Program-made: the position numbers and the translations under genes
Assembly: GCA_035712145.1 (NCBI GenBank)
Contig: DASTBI010000041.1
Location: 1 to 35,178 of the forward strand
Length of the DNA: 35,178 nucleotides
From: Candidatus Eisenbacteria bacterium
Lineage (GTDB): Bacteria > Eisenbacteria > RBG-16-71-46
Reading direction: 5' to 3'
Notes under the pieces: generated by a model
What the model was told of the DNA's origin: nothing
The model's database searches: none
Seen by the model: only the letters and a program-made list of their open reading frames with translations
Shown: piece by piece, positions 16,866 through 24,921 of the stretch
How positions within the stretch are numbered: position 1 is the stretch's first letter
How the letters are laid out: each line of letters opens with the position of its first letter

Positions 16866-19160
16866 TTATTGGATCACCGCTGCGCGAGCGGTCAGGCTCG
16901 AGCCCTCGCGATCCAGGCGAATCATGTACACGCCGGCCTTCAGGCCCTTGCCAAGCGTCACGGTGTGCCGCCCGGCGCCCAGGCCGCCGACCTCGCGCGA
17001 GGCGACGCGGCGGCCGCTCACGTCGAACACCGAGAGCGTGGCGCGCTTGCCGTCCGGCAAGGCGAAGTTGATTCCGAAGGGCCCCTTCGCCGGATTGGGC
17101 GACACGCCCTTCAGCGCGAAAGCGATCCCTTCCGGGCCAACGCCGACCGGAGTGGTGATGACGAACGAGCCGCTCATGCCCGACGCGATCTCGTTGCCGT
17201 CGTGGAGCACCACGGCGACGCGGGCGTTCGTGCTCGTGGCCGAGCCAACGTGCCAGTTGTAGCGGCCGTTGTTCGAGACACCGCTCGCTTCGAGCGTCCA
17301 GACCTCACCGCCGTCGATCGAGGTATAGATGTCCGCGGTGGCCGCGCCCATGCCACCGGGCGTGTCCCACGACACCTCGACCGTGGAGCCGGCCGCCACC
17401 GAGGCGCCCGCCGACGGTCCCTTGACCTTCACGACCTTGACGTTGTCGGTGGCGACGAAGCACACGCCGCCCACCTCGCCGGTGACCGACGCCACACCGC
17501 TGCTGCCGATGGCGTTCATCGCGGCGGTGCGAGCGAACCTCACCGTGAGGTCGGTGATGCCGTTCTCGTTCTCGTCACCCAGAACCGGAGCCTCCGCGCT
17601 GCTCGGGCCAAGCTGGCCGTTGAGACGCAGCGTGGAAACGTCGATGTCGGATGCCGAGAGCGGCGCCGCGGGCTCGATGACCGCGGACACGAAATTGCCG
17701 CCCGAGTTGGGATTGAAGGAGGACGGAGTGATCTTGACCGACACATCGGCGCCGGCCTCGAACTCCATGTTGGTCCACGTGCCCGTGGCGAAAGCGTCCG
17801 GCTGATTGGTGAACAGGAACGCCTTCATGTGCCCGCCGGCGCGCGCGTTGTTGAGGATGCCCCACAGCCCGTTCGGCGGGTCCTCGCTGGGATTGGCCTG
17901 ATCGAAGCTGAGCGGGCCGCTGGTGTATTCGACTCCCCGCAGGCCGAGCTTGTACTCGATCGTCGCCGGGCTGGCCGAGCTGAGACCATTGTGCCGGTAG
18001 ATCATCTCGAGGTGGGCCGTCTCACCCGCCTGGTAGCGCAGGTTGCCGAACGCGCCGGTGAACGAGAAGAACGGCAGCCGGCCGCCGAACACCGCGATCT
18101 CGCCATCGGTCGAGCGCAGGTTGAACAGGCCATCCGCGTTCTGCGACCACCACGGCGAGATGCGCAGGCCGCCCTCGCCGGGACCCGTGATCGAGAAGTC
18201 ACAGGCGATGCGGAAGTCGTCGTCGTTCTGGATGCGGTGGCCGACGCGGCCGTCGTCCGACACCGTCCAGGTGTGGAGATTGGCGAACCCGGTGCACACC
18301 AGCGGACCATCGTTGATCGAGATCGACGACGGGTAGTCGTCATTCACCGTCAGCGTGGTGAACGGACAGTCGTTGAAGATCCGGGTGGAGATGATCGCAT
18401 CGTCGGCGTCCGGCTCGACCGGGCAGATGACCAGCTTCATGTTCGTGTAGGTGACCTTCACCGAGGTGGGGTCGCCTGGAGTCATGAAGTTCTGGGAGTA
18501 GCCGCCGACGTGGACGTTGTCGAGGATGCCCCACAGCCCGTGCGGCGGGTCCTCGGCCGGATTGCCCTGGTCGAAGGTCAGGCCGCCGCTGCTGTAGGTC
18601 TGGCCCTGATAGGTCAGCTCGTACTCGATGGTGGCCGGACTCGACGCGTTCAAGCCATGCGGCTTGTAGGTCACTTCGAGGTTGATGGTCTCGCCCTTCT
18701 GGTAGTGCAAGCCATAGGCGCCGGTGAAGCTGAAGAACGGCAGACGGCCGCCGAAGCAGGCGATCTCACCGTCGGTGCTGCGGACGTTGAACCGGCCGTC
18801 GGTGTTCGACCACCAGGGGGTGATCCGGATGCCGGCCTCGGCGTTGCCGCTGCCGCTGATCACGAGGTCGGTCGAGAAGCGGAAGTCCGAGTTGTTCTCG
18901 AACGTCGCCTGCGTCGTACCGCCATCGGCCGACAACGACCAGAGGTGCAAGTTGGCGAAGCCGCTGCACTCCAGCCCGTTGTCCTCGATCGAGATCAGGG
19001 CCGGGTAGTTGTTCACGACGTTGACCGTCGTGAACGGACAGTCGTTGAAGACGCGCGTCAAGACGACCGCGCCGTTCGGGTTCGGGGTCGCCGCGACCGC
19101 GACGACCGGCACGAGCATCACCGTGAGAAGAGCCAGACTGAAGAGTGAGATCCGCCTCAT
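16866..19160 (-). CDS. Secreted protein with tandem duplicated ~215-residue domain and FlgD/T9SS-like tail
   Basis: A 764-residue protein, first gene of the operon. A signal peptide covers residues 1-24 (ending AVAA). Two similar domains follow, at about 32-246 and 255-470. Both start R(V/I)FNDCPFTT and share GFANLH-W, TPWWS/SPWWS, VRSTDGEIA-FGGRLPFFSFTGA, SSPATIEY/SASPATIEY and DPP-GLWGIL-N. Each has a Cys pair near its start. The pattern suggests a beta-sandwich, lectin-like fold with exposed Trp residues, but I do not recognise the family. An Ig-like region (about 570-665, SVAAGSTVEVSWDTPGG) and a FlgD-like tail (about 680-764, GVSPNPAKGPFGINFALPDG to the end) follow. AAGGAGGAAGG stands 5-6 bases before the ATG at 19160, a very strong ribosome site. 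Likely an abundant surface glycan-binding protein (inference). Confidence 0.8.
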   Translation of the reverse strand: MRRISLFSLALLTVMLVPVVAVAATPNPNGAVVLTRVFNDCPFTTVNVVNNYPALISIEDNGLECSGFANLHLWSLSADGGTTQATFENNSDFRFSTDLVISGSGNAEAGIRITPWWSNTDGRFNVRSTDGEIACFGGRLPFFSFTGAYGLHYQKGETINLEVTYKPHGLNASSPATIEYELTYQGQTYSSGGLTFDQGNPAEDPPHGLWGILDNVHVGGYSQNFMTPGDPTSVKVTYTNMKLVICPVEPDADDAIISTRIFNDCPFTTLTVNDDYPSSISINDGPLVCTGFANLHTWTVSDDGRVGHRIQNDDDFRIACDFSITGPGEGGLRISPWWSQNADGLFNLRSTDGEIAVFGGRLPFFSFTGAFGNLRYQAGETAHLEMIYRHNGLSSASPATIEYKLGLRGVEYTSGPLSFDQANPSEDPPNGLWGILNNARAGGHMKAFLFTNQPDAFATGTWTNMEFEAGADVSVKITPSSFNPNSGGNFVSAVIEPAAPLSASDIDVSTLRLNGQLGPSSAEAPVLGDENENGITDLTVRFARTAAMNAIGSSGVASVTGEVGGVCFVATDNVKVVKVKGPSAGASVAAGSTVEVSWDTPGGMGAATADIYTSIDGGEVWTLEASGVSNNGRYNWHVGSATSTNARVAVVLHDGNEIASGMSGSFVITTPVGVGPEGIAFALKGVSPNPAKGPFGINFALPDGKRATLSVFDVSGRRVASREVGGLGAGRHTVTLGKGLKAGVYMIRLDREGSSLTARAAVIQ

Positions 19161-19324
19161 TGGGGCCTTCCTCCTTCCGAGAGGTTTGCGAGACGTTTCG
19201 CGGATCCAGAGAGGATCAACAGCAGCTGGCCTGCGGGCTGGTCGCGGTGGTCGCGAGGGCGGCAAGCCTCGCCGGCGTCCTGCCGGTCACCGACGTCCAT
19301 GTGCTGCGAAGAGCTCGAGGGGCC

Positions 19325-19343
19325 GGAGTTCTGGCAGAACTCC
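19325..19343. promoter_or_regulatory. Perfect 19-base inverted repeat in the operon leader
   Basis: GGAGTTCTGGCAGAACTCC reads the same on both strands around one central base (nine-base arms). It lies 11 bases from the LacI-type operator, on the side nearer the minus-strand operon, so it would be in the 5' leader of that transcript. It could be a binding site for a second dimeric regulator or an RNA hairpin. It has no T-run and does not match a factor I can name. Confidence 0.55.
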
Positions 19344-19354
19344 TGTAAAGGCGA

Positions 19355-19368
19355 TGTAAACGATTACA
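19355..19368. promoter_or_regulatory. LacI-family operator
   Basis: TGTAAACGATTACA is a near-perfect palindrome with a central CG, matching the LacI/CcpA-type consensus TGNAANCGNTNNCA. It lies 195 bases upstream of the first gene of the glycan operon, whose own LacI regulator is encoded at 4760-5830. On the minus strand the operator contains TGTAAT (five of six bases of a -10 box), with TTGACG 14 bases further upstream (19388-19383). The spacing is shorter than ideal, so the promoter itself is uncertain, but overlap of operator and promoter would suit repression. A further TGTAAA half-site lies 13 bases away at 19344-19349. Confidence 0.72.
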
Positions 19369-19410
19369 TGGCAGTCCCCGGCCGTCAAGAAAGACCCGCA
19401 CGACCGTGAA

Positions 19411-19445
19411 AAAAAAGTGGTTGGCCGCGCTTTGGACGCGCGGCC
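19411..19445 (-). terminator. Possible intrinsic terminator/insulator on the minus strand
   Basis: A perfect 8-base GC stem (GGCCGCGC with GCGCGGCC, 19423-19445) has a 7-base loop. Read on the minus strand it is followed, after six bases, by a run of eight T. It would stop transcripts entering the glycan operon from the right. No minus-strand gene lies directly upstream (the dehydrogenase is on the plus strand), so it may insulate the regulated promoter from subtilase read-through. The 6-base gap before the T-run is longer than usual. Confidence 0.45.
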
Positions 19446-19530
19446 GCGGGCACCCCGGGGTGGCCCTTGGCCAGGTAGGCGGACTCGAGGTAGACGGACT
19501 TATAGTGGGATTTCAACCTAGGAGGGCCGT

Positions 19531-20241
19531 ATGGGGGACTTCAGCGGGAAGGTCGCGGTCGTCACGGGCGGGAACCGGGGGATCGGGCGGGGAATCGCCT
19601 CGGCCCTGGCCCAGGAAGGGGCCACGGTCGCGCTCACCTCGCGAACCGCCTCGACCGCCGAGAAGGCCGCGAGAGAGATCGGCAGCGGAGCCCTCGGCTT
19701 CGCCTGCGACGTCAGGCGCCACGATCAGGTGGCCGCCCTGTTCGGCCAGGTGGAACAGCGGTGCGGGGGCACCGACATCCTGATCAACAACGCCGGCATC
19801 GGGGTCTTCGGGCCGGCCGCCGACATGAGCCCCGAAGACTGGCACGCGGTGATCGACACCAATCTCAGTGGAGTCTTCTACTGTTGCCGCGAAGCCATTC
19901 CGCAGATGCGACGCCGCGGAGGCGGCGACATCATCAACATCTCTTCACTGGCGGGGAAGAATCCGATCGCGGGGGGCGCCGCCTACAACGCGAGCAAGTT
20001 CGGTCTCAACGGCTTCAGCGAAGCGCTGATGATGGAAGTGCGCTACGACGGAATCCGCGTGTCGTACGTGATGCCCGGCAGCGTGGCCACCGAGTTCGGC
20101 CGCGGCTCGACCGCCAAGCAAGGCTGGGCGCTGACCGCCGAAGACGTGGCTCGAGGAGTCATGAGCCTGCTGCGCGCGCCGAGGCACGCGCTGTTCTCGC
20201 GGATCGAGATGCGTCCGAGTCAGCCGCCGCGCAAGAGCTGA
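19531..20241 (+). CDS. Short-chain dehydrogenase/reductase (SDR)
   Basis: A 236-residue classical SDR, normal length. The cofactor motif TGGNRGIG is at residues 12-19, NNAG at 86-89, and the catalytic residues are Asn111, Ser138/Ser139, Tyr152 and Lys156 (YNASK). Arg38 after the second strand suggests NADP(H) preference. The PGSVATEF stretch after the active site is standard. AGGAGGG stands 4 bases before the ATG at 19531. A TATAGT box at 19501-19506 could be a -10 element, with no convincing -35. It is transcribed divergently from the glycan operon and convergently with the subtilase gene, whose stop is 5 bases away. The substrate cannot be inferred; 3-oxoacyl reductase-like and sugar/alcohol dehydrogenase roles are both possible. 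Confidence 0.92.
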   Translation: MGDFSGKVAVVTGGNRGIGRGIASALAQEGATVALTSRTASTAEKAAREIGSGALGFACDVRRHDQVAALFGQVEQRCGGTDILINNAGIGVFGPAADMSPEDWHAVIDTNLSGVFYCCREAIPQMRRRGGGDIINISSLAGKNPIAGGAAYNASKFGLNGFSEALMMEVRYDGIRVSYVMPGSVATEFGRGSTAKQGWALTAEDVARGVMSLLRAPRHALFSRIEMRPSQPPRKS

Positions 20242-20246
20242 AGCGG

Positions 20247-21572
20247 CTAGTCGCGGAGGCCGAGGCGTCCGCCGCCGGCGCCACCCAGCGCGGCGCCGAG
20301 ATCGAGCGCGCCTCCGCCGAGCCCGCTGCGGAGCCCTGGGTTCTGCCTCCAGATCGCGCGTCCGGTTTCCTCGAGGCGGCCGACCACCTGGTTCCGGCTC
20401 ATCTCGGGGTACTTCGAAGAGACCAGCGCGGCGCCTCCGGCGACCCAAGGCACCGCCATCGACGTGCCGCTCCACACCGCGTAACCACCCCCGGCGAACG
20501 AGCTGCGGATCGACACGCCCGGCGCGCAGATGCCGATCTCCGTGCCGTGCGCGCTGAATGACGCCAGCTGGTCTGCTTCGTCCAGCGCCGCGACTCCGAT
20601 CACACAGTGGTAGTTGGCGGGGAACTCGACGACCTCGGTGGGCCCGCTGTTCCCGGCGGCGGCCACGCAGATCACACCCGCCAGAACCGCCTCTTCCATG
20701 GCCATCGTCACCGCCGGACTCTTCACGGTTCCGCCCAGGCTCATGTTGAGAACCTTGGCCCCGTTGGCGACCGACCACCGGATCCCCTGCGCCACCATCA
20801 GCATGTCGCCGCGGCCTTCGCTGTCGAGCACACGCACGATCGCGAGCTCCGCGTCGGGCGCGACCATCTTCAGAAGGCCGGCGACGTGTGTGCCGTGCCC
20901 CGCGCCCTCGTCGAGGTCGCCGTCATAGTCGTTGTCGATGCCGTCGGCCACTTCGCTCGGATCCGCGTCATTGTCGACGAAGTCCCATCCCCCGCTGATC
21001 CGGTCACGGATCCACGGGTGGTCGAGCTCGGCGCCGGTGTCGAGCACCGAGATCTTCACGCCGGCCCCGCGACTCTGGATCTGCGCTTCCTGAAGGTTGC
21101 AGGCCGTGGTCGCCGGCTGGGATTCGCACGCCTCGGGACTGCCCCATCCGTCGTCGAAGGCCCAGCTCTTCTGGCGCGATTCCGCGGTCTCGACGGGGGC
21201 GTTCTTCTCCGCGGTCAGCACGCGCGGATCCTTCGCGACCTTGGCCAGCAGGTCATCCGCGGTCTCCTCGTAGCTGGGCTTCAAGCCGGCCACGCGCCAG
21301 CCGTTGCGGGTGACCGTCGCGTTGTAACTGGCCGCCACCGCGGCTCCGTCCACCCCCTCCGCCAGCGTGACGAGAACGGTCTCTTTACGATAACCGGCCG
21401 CCGTCTGATCGTCGGGATCCGTCTCGCCCGAGGTGGTGACCGTGGCGGCCACGGGACTCATCGGCAGGCGCTGCCCCGAGCAGCCGCTGAACAGTGCGGC
21501 GCATAGCAATAGGAGGGACGTCGGAAACGCGGCCTGGATAGCCGCTCGCGGACGCCCAGGGTGTCGATACAT
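20247..21572 (-). CDS. Subtilisin-family (S8) serine peptidase, lipoprotein
   Basis: A 441-residue exported protease. A signal peptide ends in LFSGC, giving Cys31 as the likely lipidated residue. A short inhibitor-I9-like propeptide region follows (about 63-125, ETVLVTLAEGVDGAAVAASYN). The catalytic triad is complete: Asp178 (SVLDTG), His226 (GHGTHVAG) and Ser371 (SGTSMAVP), with the oxyanion Asn308 (AAAGNSG). An Asp-rich loop before the His (DGIDNDYDGDLDE) resembles a calcium site. The protein ends in a Gly/Leu-rich tail. GGGGGA lies upstream of the ATG at 21572. It follows the CHAT gene on the same strand after 56 bases, so it is probably part of the sigma/anti-sigma/CHAT transcript and may be one of its effectors. 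Confidence 0.92.
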   Translation of the reverse strand: MYRHPGRPRAAIQAAFPTSLLLLCAALFSGCSGQRLPMSPVAATVTTSGETDPDDQTAAGYRKETVLVTLAEGVDGAAVAASYNATVTRNGWRVAGLKPSYEETADDLLAKVAKDPRVLTAEKNAPVETAESRQKSWAFDDGWGSPEACESQPATTACNLQEAQIQSRGAGVKISVLDTGAELDHPWIRDRISGGWDFVDNDADPSEVADGIDNDYDGDLDEGAGHGTHVAGLLKMVAPDAELAIVRVLDSEGRGDMLMVAQGIRWSVANGAKVLNMSLGGTVKSPAVTMAMEEAVLAGVICVAAAGNSGPTEVVEFPANYHCVIGVAALDEADQLASFSAHGTEIGICAPGVSIRSSFAGGGYAVWSGTSMAVPWVAGGAALVSSKYPEMSRNQVVGRLEETGRAIWRQNPGLRSGLGGGALDLGAALGGAGGGRLGLRD

Positions 21573-21628
21573 CGAGAATTCCCCCAGCGAGACGGCGTGC
21601 GGGCGGCATTCTAGCATGCTCTCGCCCC

Positions 21629-24313
21629 TCACTCCGCCCTTTCCGGCGCCATCGCGCCGGCGCGCGGCCCGCCCAGCACGACGAAGCCCGCCCAATCCAG
21701 CGGATGGGCATCGCCCGCCGCGAAATCGGCCTGCGTCGTGGAGACCGCCTGCCCCAGCGGAAGACCGGTGGCGAGGCCCCGGTAGACGTCTCCCATGAAG
21801 CGAGCGGCCGCCGAGTCGTCCACGTCCCACTGCGCCGCCAGCACCGCTCCCGCTCCGGCGAGCAGCAGACTGCGTGGAAAGCCGAACCACTCTTCGCCCG
21901 GCCGCACCAGAGCGCGTGCGGTCTGGCACGCCGAGAGCGCCACCCCTCGTGCCGAGAGCTTCAGGCCATCCAGCTCCTCGGCGAGCAGCCAGCGGTCGCT
22001 CAGGCGCACGCCAGACCGTCCTGCCTGGTAGACCCCGTGACCCGCGAAGTGGATCCAGCCCGCGCGCGGGGCCATGGCGAGGAATCGCTCGGCCGTCGCC
22101 TCCTCACCCGCCAGCACCACGGCGTCCGGCATGAAATGGCGGATCGCTTCGGCTTCGGCCAGCACGTTCTCCAGCTCCTCGCCAAGGGCGGCGACGACGA
22201 GCGGCGGCCCCGCGGCTCGACGGCTGCGCCGCGACGATCCCCATGCGAGCCGCAACCCCGGCACCAGGGTGATGCGTGACGCCGCGCACAGCGGGCGCCC
22301 GTCGGGCAGCGGCAGCGCGGCCCACGGAAGACGGCCGAGCGGGCCCGCTGGAACGATCGCGAGATCGGTTGGCACGCCCCCTTTGGCTTCGAGCGCCGGC
22401 CACAACGCCAGAGAGGCCACTTCCTCGAGCGCGGCCTTCAAGGCCGCGGTGACTTCGCGGCGGGAACGGGGCTCGAGCGCGGCGCGTCGCAGCTCGAAGA
22501 GGAGACCGTGAGAAAGCCGCGAAAGCTCGCCCTCCTCCACCACGCGCGGCATCATCTCGAGCCGCTCGCGCTCGACCATGAATCCCGACATCACGCCGCG
22601 ATGGAGCGTGAAATCGAGCAGCGCGGACCCGTTGACGAGTCCCGCGCGCACGTCCCGGATGCCGAACGCGGGAGCGATCGAGGCCGAGAGCGCGCGTCTC
22701 ACGGCAGGCTTGGCGGGGCGCTCGATCACGGCGCCGAGCGACGCGGATCGGGTGCCACGCTCGCGGTCTCGAGCCAGTCGTCCCGCCGCCCAGCTGCGGA
22801 CGTCGTCGCGCGCCCGACCGCCTCGCCAGGCCGAGGCCAGCACGCGGCCACGTCCGCGCTCCAGCGCCTCGAATGCCGCCTCGGGCCGGCCCGCCTCCAT
22901 CTCGAGCGCCGCGAGCTCCTGGTGCGGCCGCCCCCACTCGCCCCAGAAGCTGGCGCGCCATTGCTCGTCGAGAATGCCGGCTGCCAGTCGCTCCGCAGCC
23001 CTGGCCGCACGGATCAGGTGACGCCGCGCCGCGGCACGATCTCCTCGCCGCCGGGCCAGCTCGGCGGCGGCCACCAGAACCAGATAGCTCAGGCGGGCCG
23101 TAGGCCTTTGCCGTGCGGCGCGCCGCGCGCGCTCGAGCGTGGCGTGGGCACCGCGTGCGCCGGATTCGAGCCGCGCGTGCGTGAGCAGCGCGAGCGCGCA
23201 GCCTTCGCGCTCGGCATCGCCGGCCCACGCGAAGCGCCGCGCCGCGGACGCCAGCAGCGGCGCGGCGGACGAAGGACTCCCCTGGCTCCACCACGCGGTC
23301 GCCAGACCGACCAGCGCTTCGCCCGCCCACACGGCGTTGCCTTCGCCATGGAAGTCCGCCAGGGCGCGCTCGAGCCCGGCGCGCGCCGCGGCCCGCCGGC
23401 CGAGACGGAACTGCGCGAGCGCCGCGAACACTTCCGCCTTCGCGCGCTCGTAGATCATGCCGAGCTCGCGGAAGGACGTGATCGCCGTGCGCGCTTCCTC
23501 GAGCGCGCCGTCGTGATCGCCGAGCCGGAGCAGAATTTCCGAGCGATCCAGCGAGGTGAGCGCGACGATGGACGGCACGCCGTTCTGCCGCGCCTGCTCG
23601 CGCGCTCGCAGCAGGCCGTCGAGCGAGCGCTCGTGACGATGCTCGAGGAAATCGAGGTACGCGAGGTTGTACTCGGCGTTCAGCGCCTCGACCGGGAAGC
23701 CTCCCGACAGGCTCGAGCGGCGCGCGCCGCGATAGAGGCGCCGCGCTTCCGTCGTGCGTCCGAGCAGCGAGAGGCAGTTGGCGATGTTCCCGTCCACCAT
23801 TCCGGAGCCGCGCGGGTCACCGGCGCGCGCCAGGTAGCGCCGGGCCTCGCGATAGCGCTCGAGAGCGACGTCCGGGCGATCGAGCCGGTGATAGAGATTG
23901 CCCTCGTTGTTGAGGAGTCGCGCCTGGGACATCCGGTCGCCGGCTTTCACCAGCGCGCGCCGTCCGCGCGCGGCCACCGCTTCGGCTTCCTGGTAGCGGC
24001 CCAGATACATGAGCGTGTCGACGAGACCGATGGCGCAGCGTCCCGTCTCGCGCGCTTCACCGGCCCGGCCGAACCAGTCTTCGGCGCGCCGGTAGGCGTG
24101 CGCCGCGGCAGGCAGACGGCTCAGGGCTCGCAGCAGGTGGCCGCGCAGGCGCCACAGCTCGCCGCGACGAGCGGCCGATGCGCCGCGGGTCGCCTTCCCG
24201 AACTCGCGCGACAGCATCGACCAGGCATCCTGCGGGCGGCTTCGCCTGAGCGCCTCGACGTCCGCGATCAGTCGCGCGCCGGAATCGTCGTCCGAGCGAG
24301 CGGTGTCCCTCAT
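21629..24313 (-). CDS. TPR-CHAT protein (caspase-like protease domain)
   Basis: An 894-residue protein without a signal peptide or membrane segment, so cytoplasmic. Residues 60-480 or so are helical TPR-like repeats (for example SQARLLNNEGNLYHRLDRPD, DGNIANCLSLLGRTTEARRL, LGDHDGALEEARTAI). The C-terminal 300 residues are a CHAT domain: LAIVPAGPLGRLPWAALPLP, LVPGLRLAW, then the catalytic pair His759 in HFAGHG and Cys796 in LSACQTA, and GAGAVLAAQWDVDD near the end. The dyad appears intact. The ATG at 24313 overlaps the stop of the anti-sigma-like gene by 4 bases. CHAT proteins are caspase/separase relatives; the TPR part probably senses or binds a partner. The operon with a sigma factor and subtilase suggests a regulated proteolysis system. 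The true target is unknown. Confidence 0.9.
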   Translation of the reverse strand: MRDTARSDDDSGARLIADVEALRRSRPQDAWSMLSREFGKATRGASAARRGELWRLRGHLLRALSRLPAAAHAYRRAEDWFGRAGEARETGRCAIGLVDTLMYLGRYQEAEAVAARGRRALVKAGDRMSQARLLNNEGNLYHRLDRPDVALERYREARRYLARAGDPRGSGMVDGNIANCLSLLGRTTEARRLYRGARRSSLSGGFPVEALNAEYNLAYLDFLEHRHERSLDGLLRAREQARQNGVPSIVALTSLDRSEILLRLGDHDGALEEARTAITSFRELGMIYERAKAEVFAALAQFRLGRRAAARAGLERALADFHGEGNAVWAGEALVGLATAWWSQGSPSSAAPLLASAARRFAWAGDAEREGCALALLTHARLESGARGAHATLERARRAARQRPTARLSYLVLVAAAELARRRGDRAAARRHLIRAARAAERLAAGILDEQWRASFWGEWGRPHQELAALEMEAGRPEAAFEALERGRGRVLASAWRGGRARDDVRSWAAGRLARDRERGTRSASLGAVIERPAKPAVRRALSASIAPAFGIRDVRAGLVNGSALLDFTLHRGVMSGFMVERERLEMMPRVVEEGELSRLSHGLLFELRRAALEPRSRREVTAALKAALEEVASLALWPALEAKGGVPTDLAIVPAGPLGRLPWAALPLPDGRPLCAASRITLVPGLRLAWGSSRRSRRAAGPPLVVAALGEELENVLAEAEAIRHFMPDAVVLAGEEATAERFLAMAPRAGWIHFAGHGVYQAGRSGVRLSDRWLLAEELDGLKLSARGVALSACQTARALVRPGEEWFGFPRSLLLAGAGAVLAAQWDVDDSAAARFMGDVYRGLATGLPLGQAVSTTQADFAAGDAHPLDWAGFVVLGGPRAGAMAPERAE

Positions 24314-24921
24314 AATTCGATCGGAGGCAGGCGCCAGCCCTGTCCCGGTCCCTGCACGGTGACGCTCGTCTCGCCGGCCGGCACGCGCTCGATCGAGAAA
24401 CGTCCGGCGGAATCGGGCCAGGCCATCGACGACTCGGCGCCGGCCGTCACCTCGATACGGTAGAGCGCAGGATCCGGCGCCGCGAGGCAGCCGCGAATGG
24501 TCACGGAATCTCCGGTCTCGGGCTCGGCCTCGAGCTCGAGCTCGTGTGCGTCGAGCGCGAAGCGCAGCCATCGCGCCTCGCCGACCGCGCGGCGCGCGGC
24601 GTGGGGGATCGGATCCTGACGCGAATCGAAGAGCAGGCGCGCGATCTGCCACGCGAATCCGGCGAATGCCGGACGCTCGGCCCTCACGCCGAAGACCTCG
24701 AGGGCTCGCGCGCGGATCTCGGAAGGCACGGGTGGCGTCCGATCGCCCCGCATGGCGACGGTCAGACGCCCCACCTCGTGCAAGAGCTCGCGGCAGCGCG
24801 AGCAGGATCCGGCAAGATGCTCCTCGACGTTGCGCCGGGCATTCGCATCCAGGCGTTCCTCGAGATAGTCGAGGATCAGTCGAACGTCGAGGTGTCGACG
24901 ACCGATGGGCGGTCGCTTCAT
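24310..24921 (-). CDS. Soluble zinc-finger anti-sigma-like protein
   Basis: A 203-residue protein. The first 50 residues fit a zf-HC2 anti-sigma zinc finger: His10, His35, Cys40 and Cys43 (EEHLAGSCSRC). There is no transmembrane helix, unlike classical membrane-bound anti-sigma factors, so it should work in the cytoplasm. The C-terminal part (about 110-203) is beta-rich (LELEAEPETGDSVTIRG, SAGRFSIERVPAGETSVTVQG) and resembles a carboxypeptidase-regulatory-like Ig fold. The ATG at 24921 overlaps the sigma-factor stop, and its own stop overlaps the CHAT start, so the three products are translationally coupled. Probable role: bind the adjacent sigma factor, with the beta domain linking to the CHAT protein or a signal (inference). 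Confidence 0.82.
   Translation of the reverse strand: MKRPPIGRRHLDVRLILDYLEERLDANARRNVEEHLAGSCSRCRELLHEVGRLTVAMRGDRTPPVPSEIRARALEVFGVRAERPAFAGFAWQIARLLFDSRQDPIPHAARRAVGEARWLRFALDAHELELEAEPETGDSVTIRGCLAAPDPALYRIEVTAGAESSMAWPDSAGRFSIERVPAGETSVTVQGPGQGWRLPPIEL

Noticed and set aside
12269-17071. A 1600-codon open frame on the plus strand
   Set aside because: It lies antisense to the TonB receptor, CBM9-like and duplicated-domain genes. Its product is His/Arg/Val-rich with no family motifs, as expected from the reverse frame of GC-rich coding DNA.
20857-20951. Asp-rich insert before the subtilase catalytic His as an oddity
   Set aside because: DGIDND-type inserts at this point are common in secreted subtilases, so it is not unusual.
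22508-24463. Plus-strand open frame of about 650 codons opposite the CHAT gene
   Set aside because: The minus-strand reading has TPR repeats and an intact CHAT dyad. The plus reading is compositionally biased with no domains.
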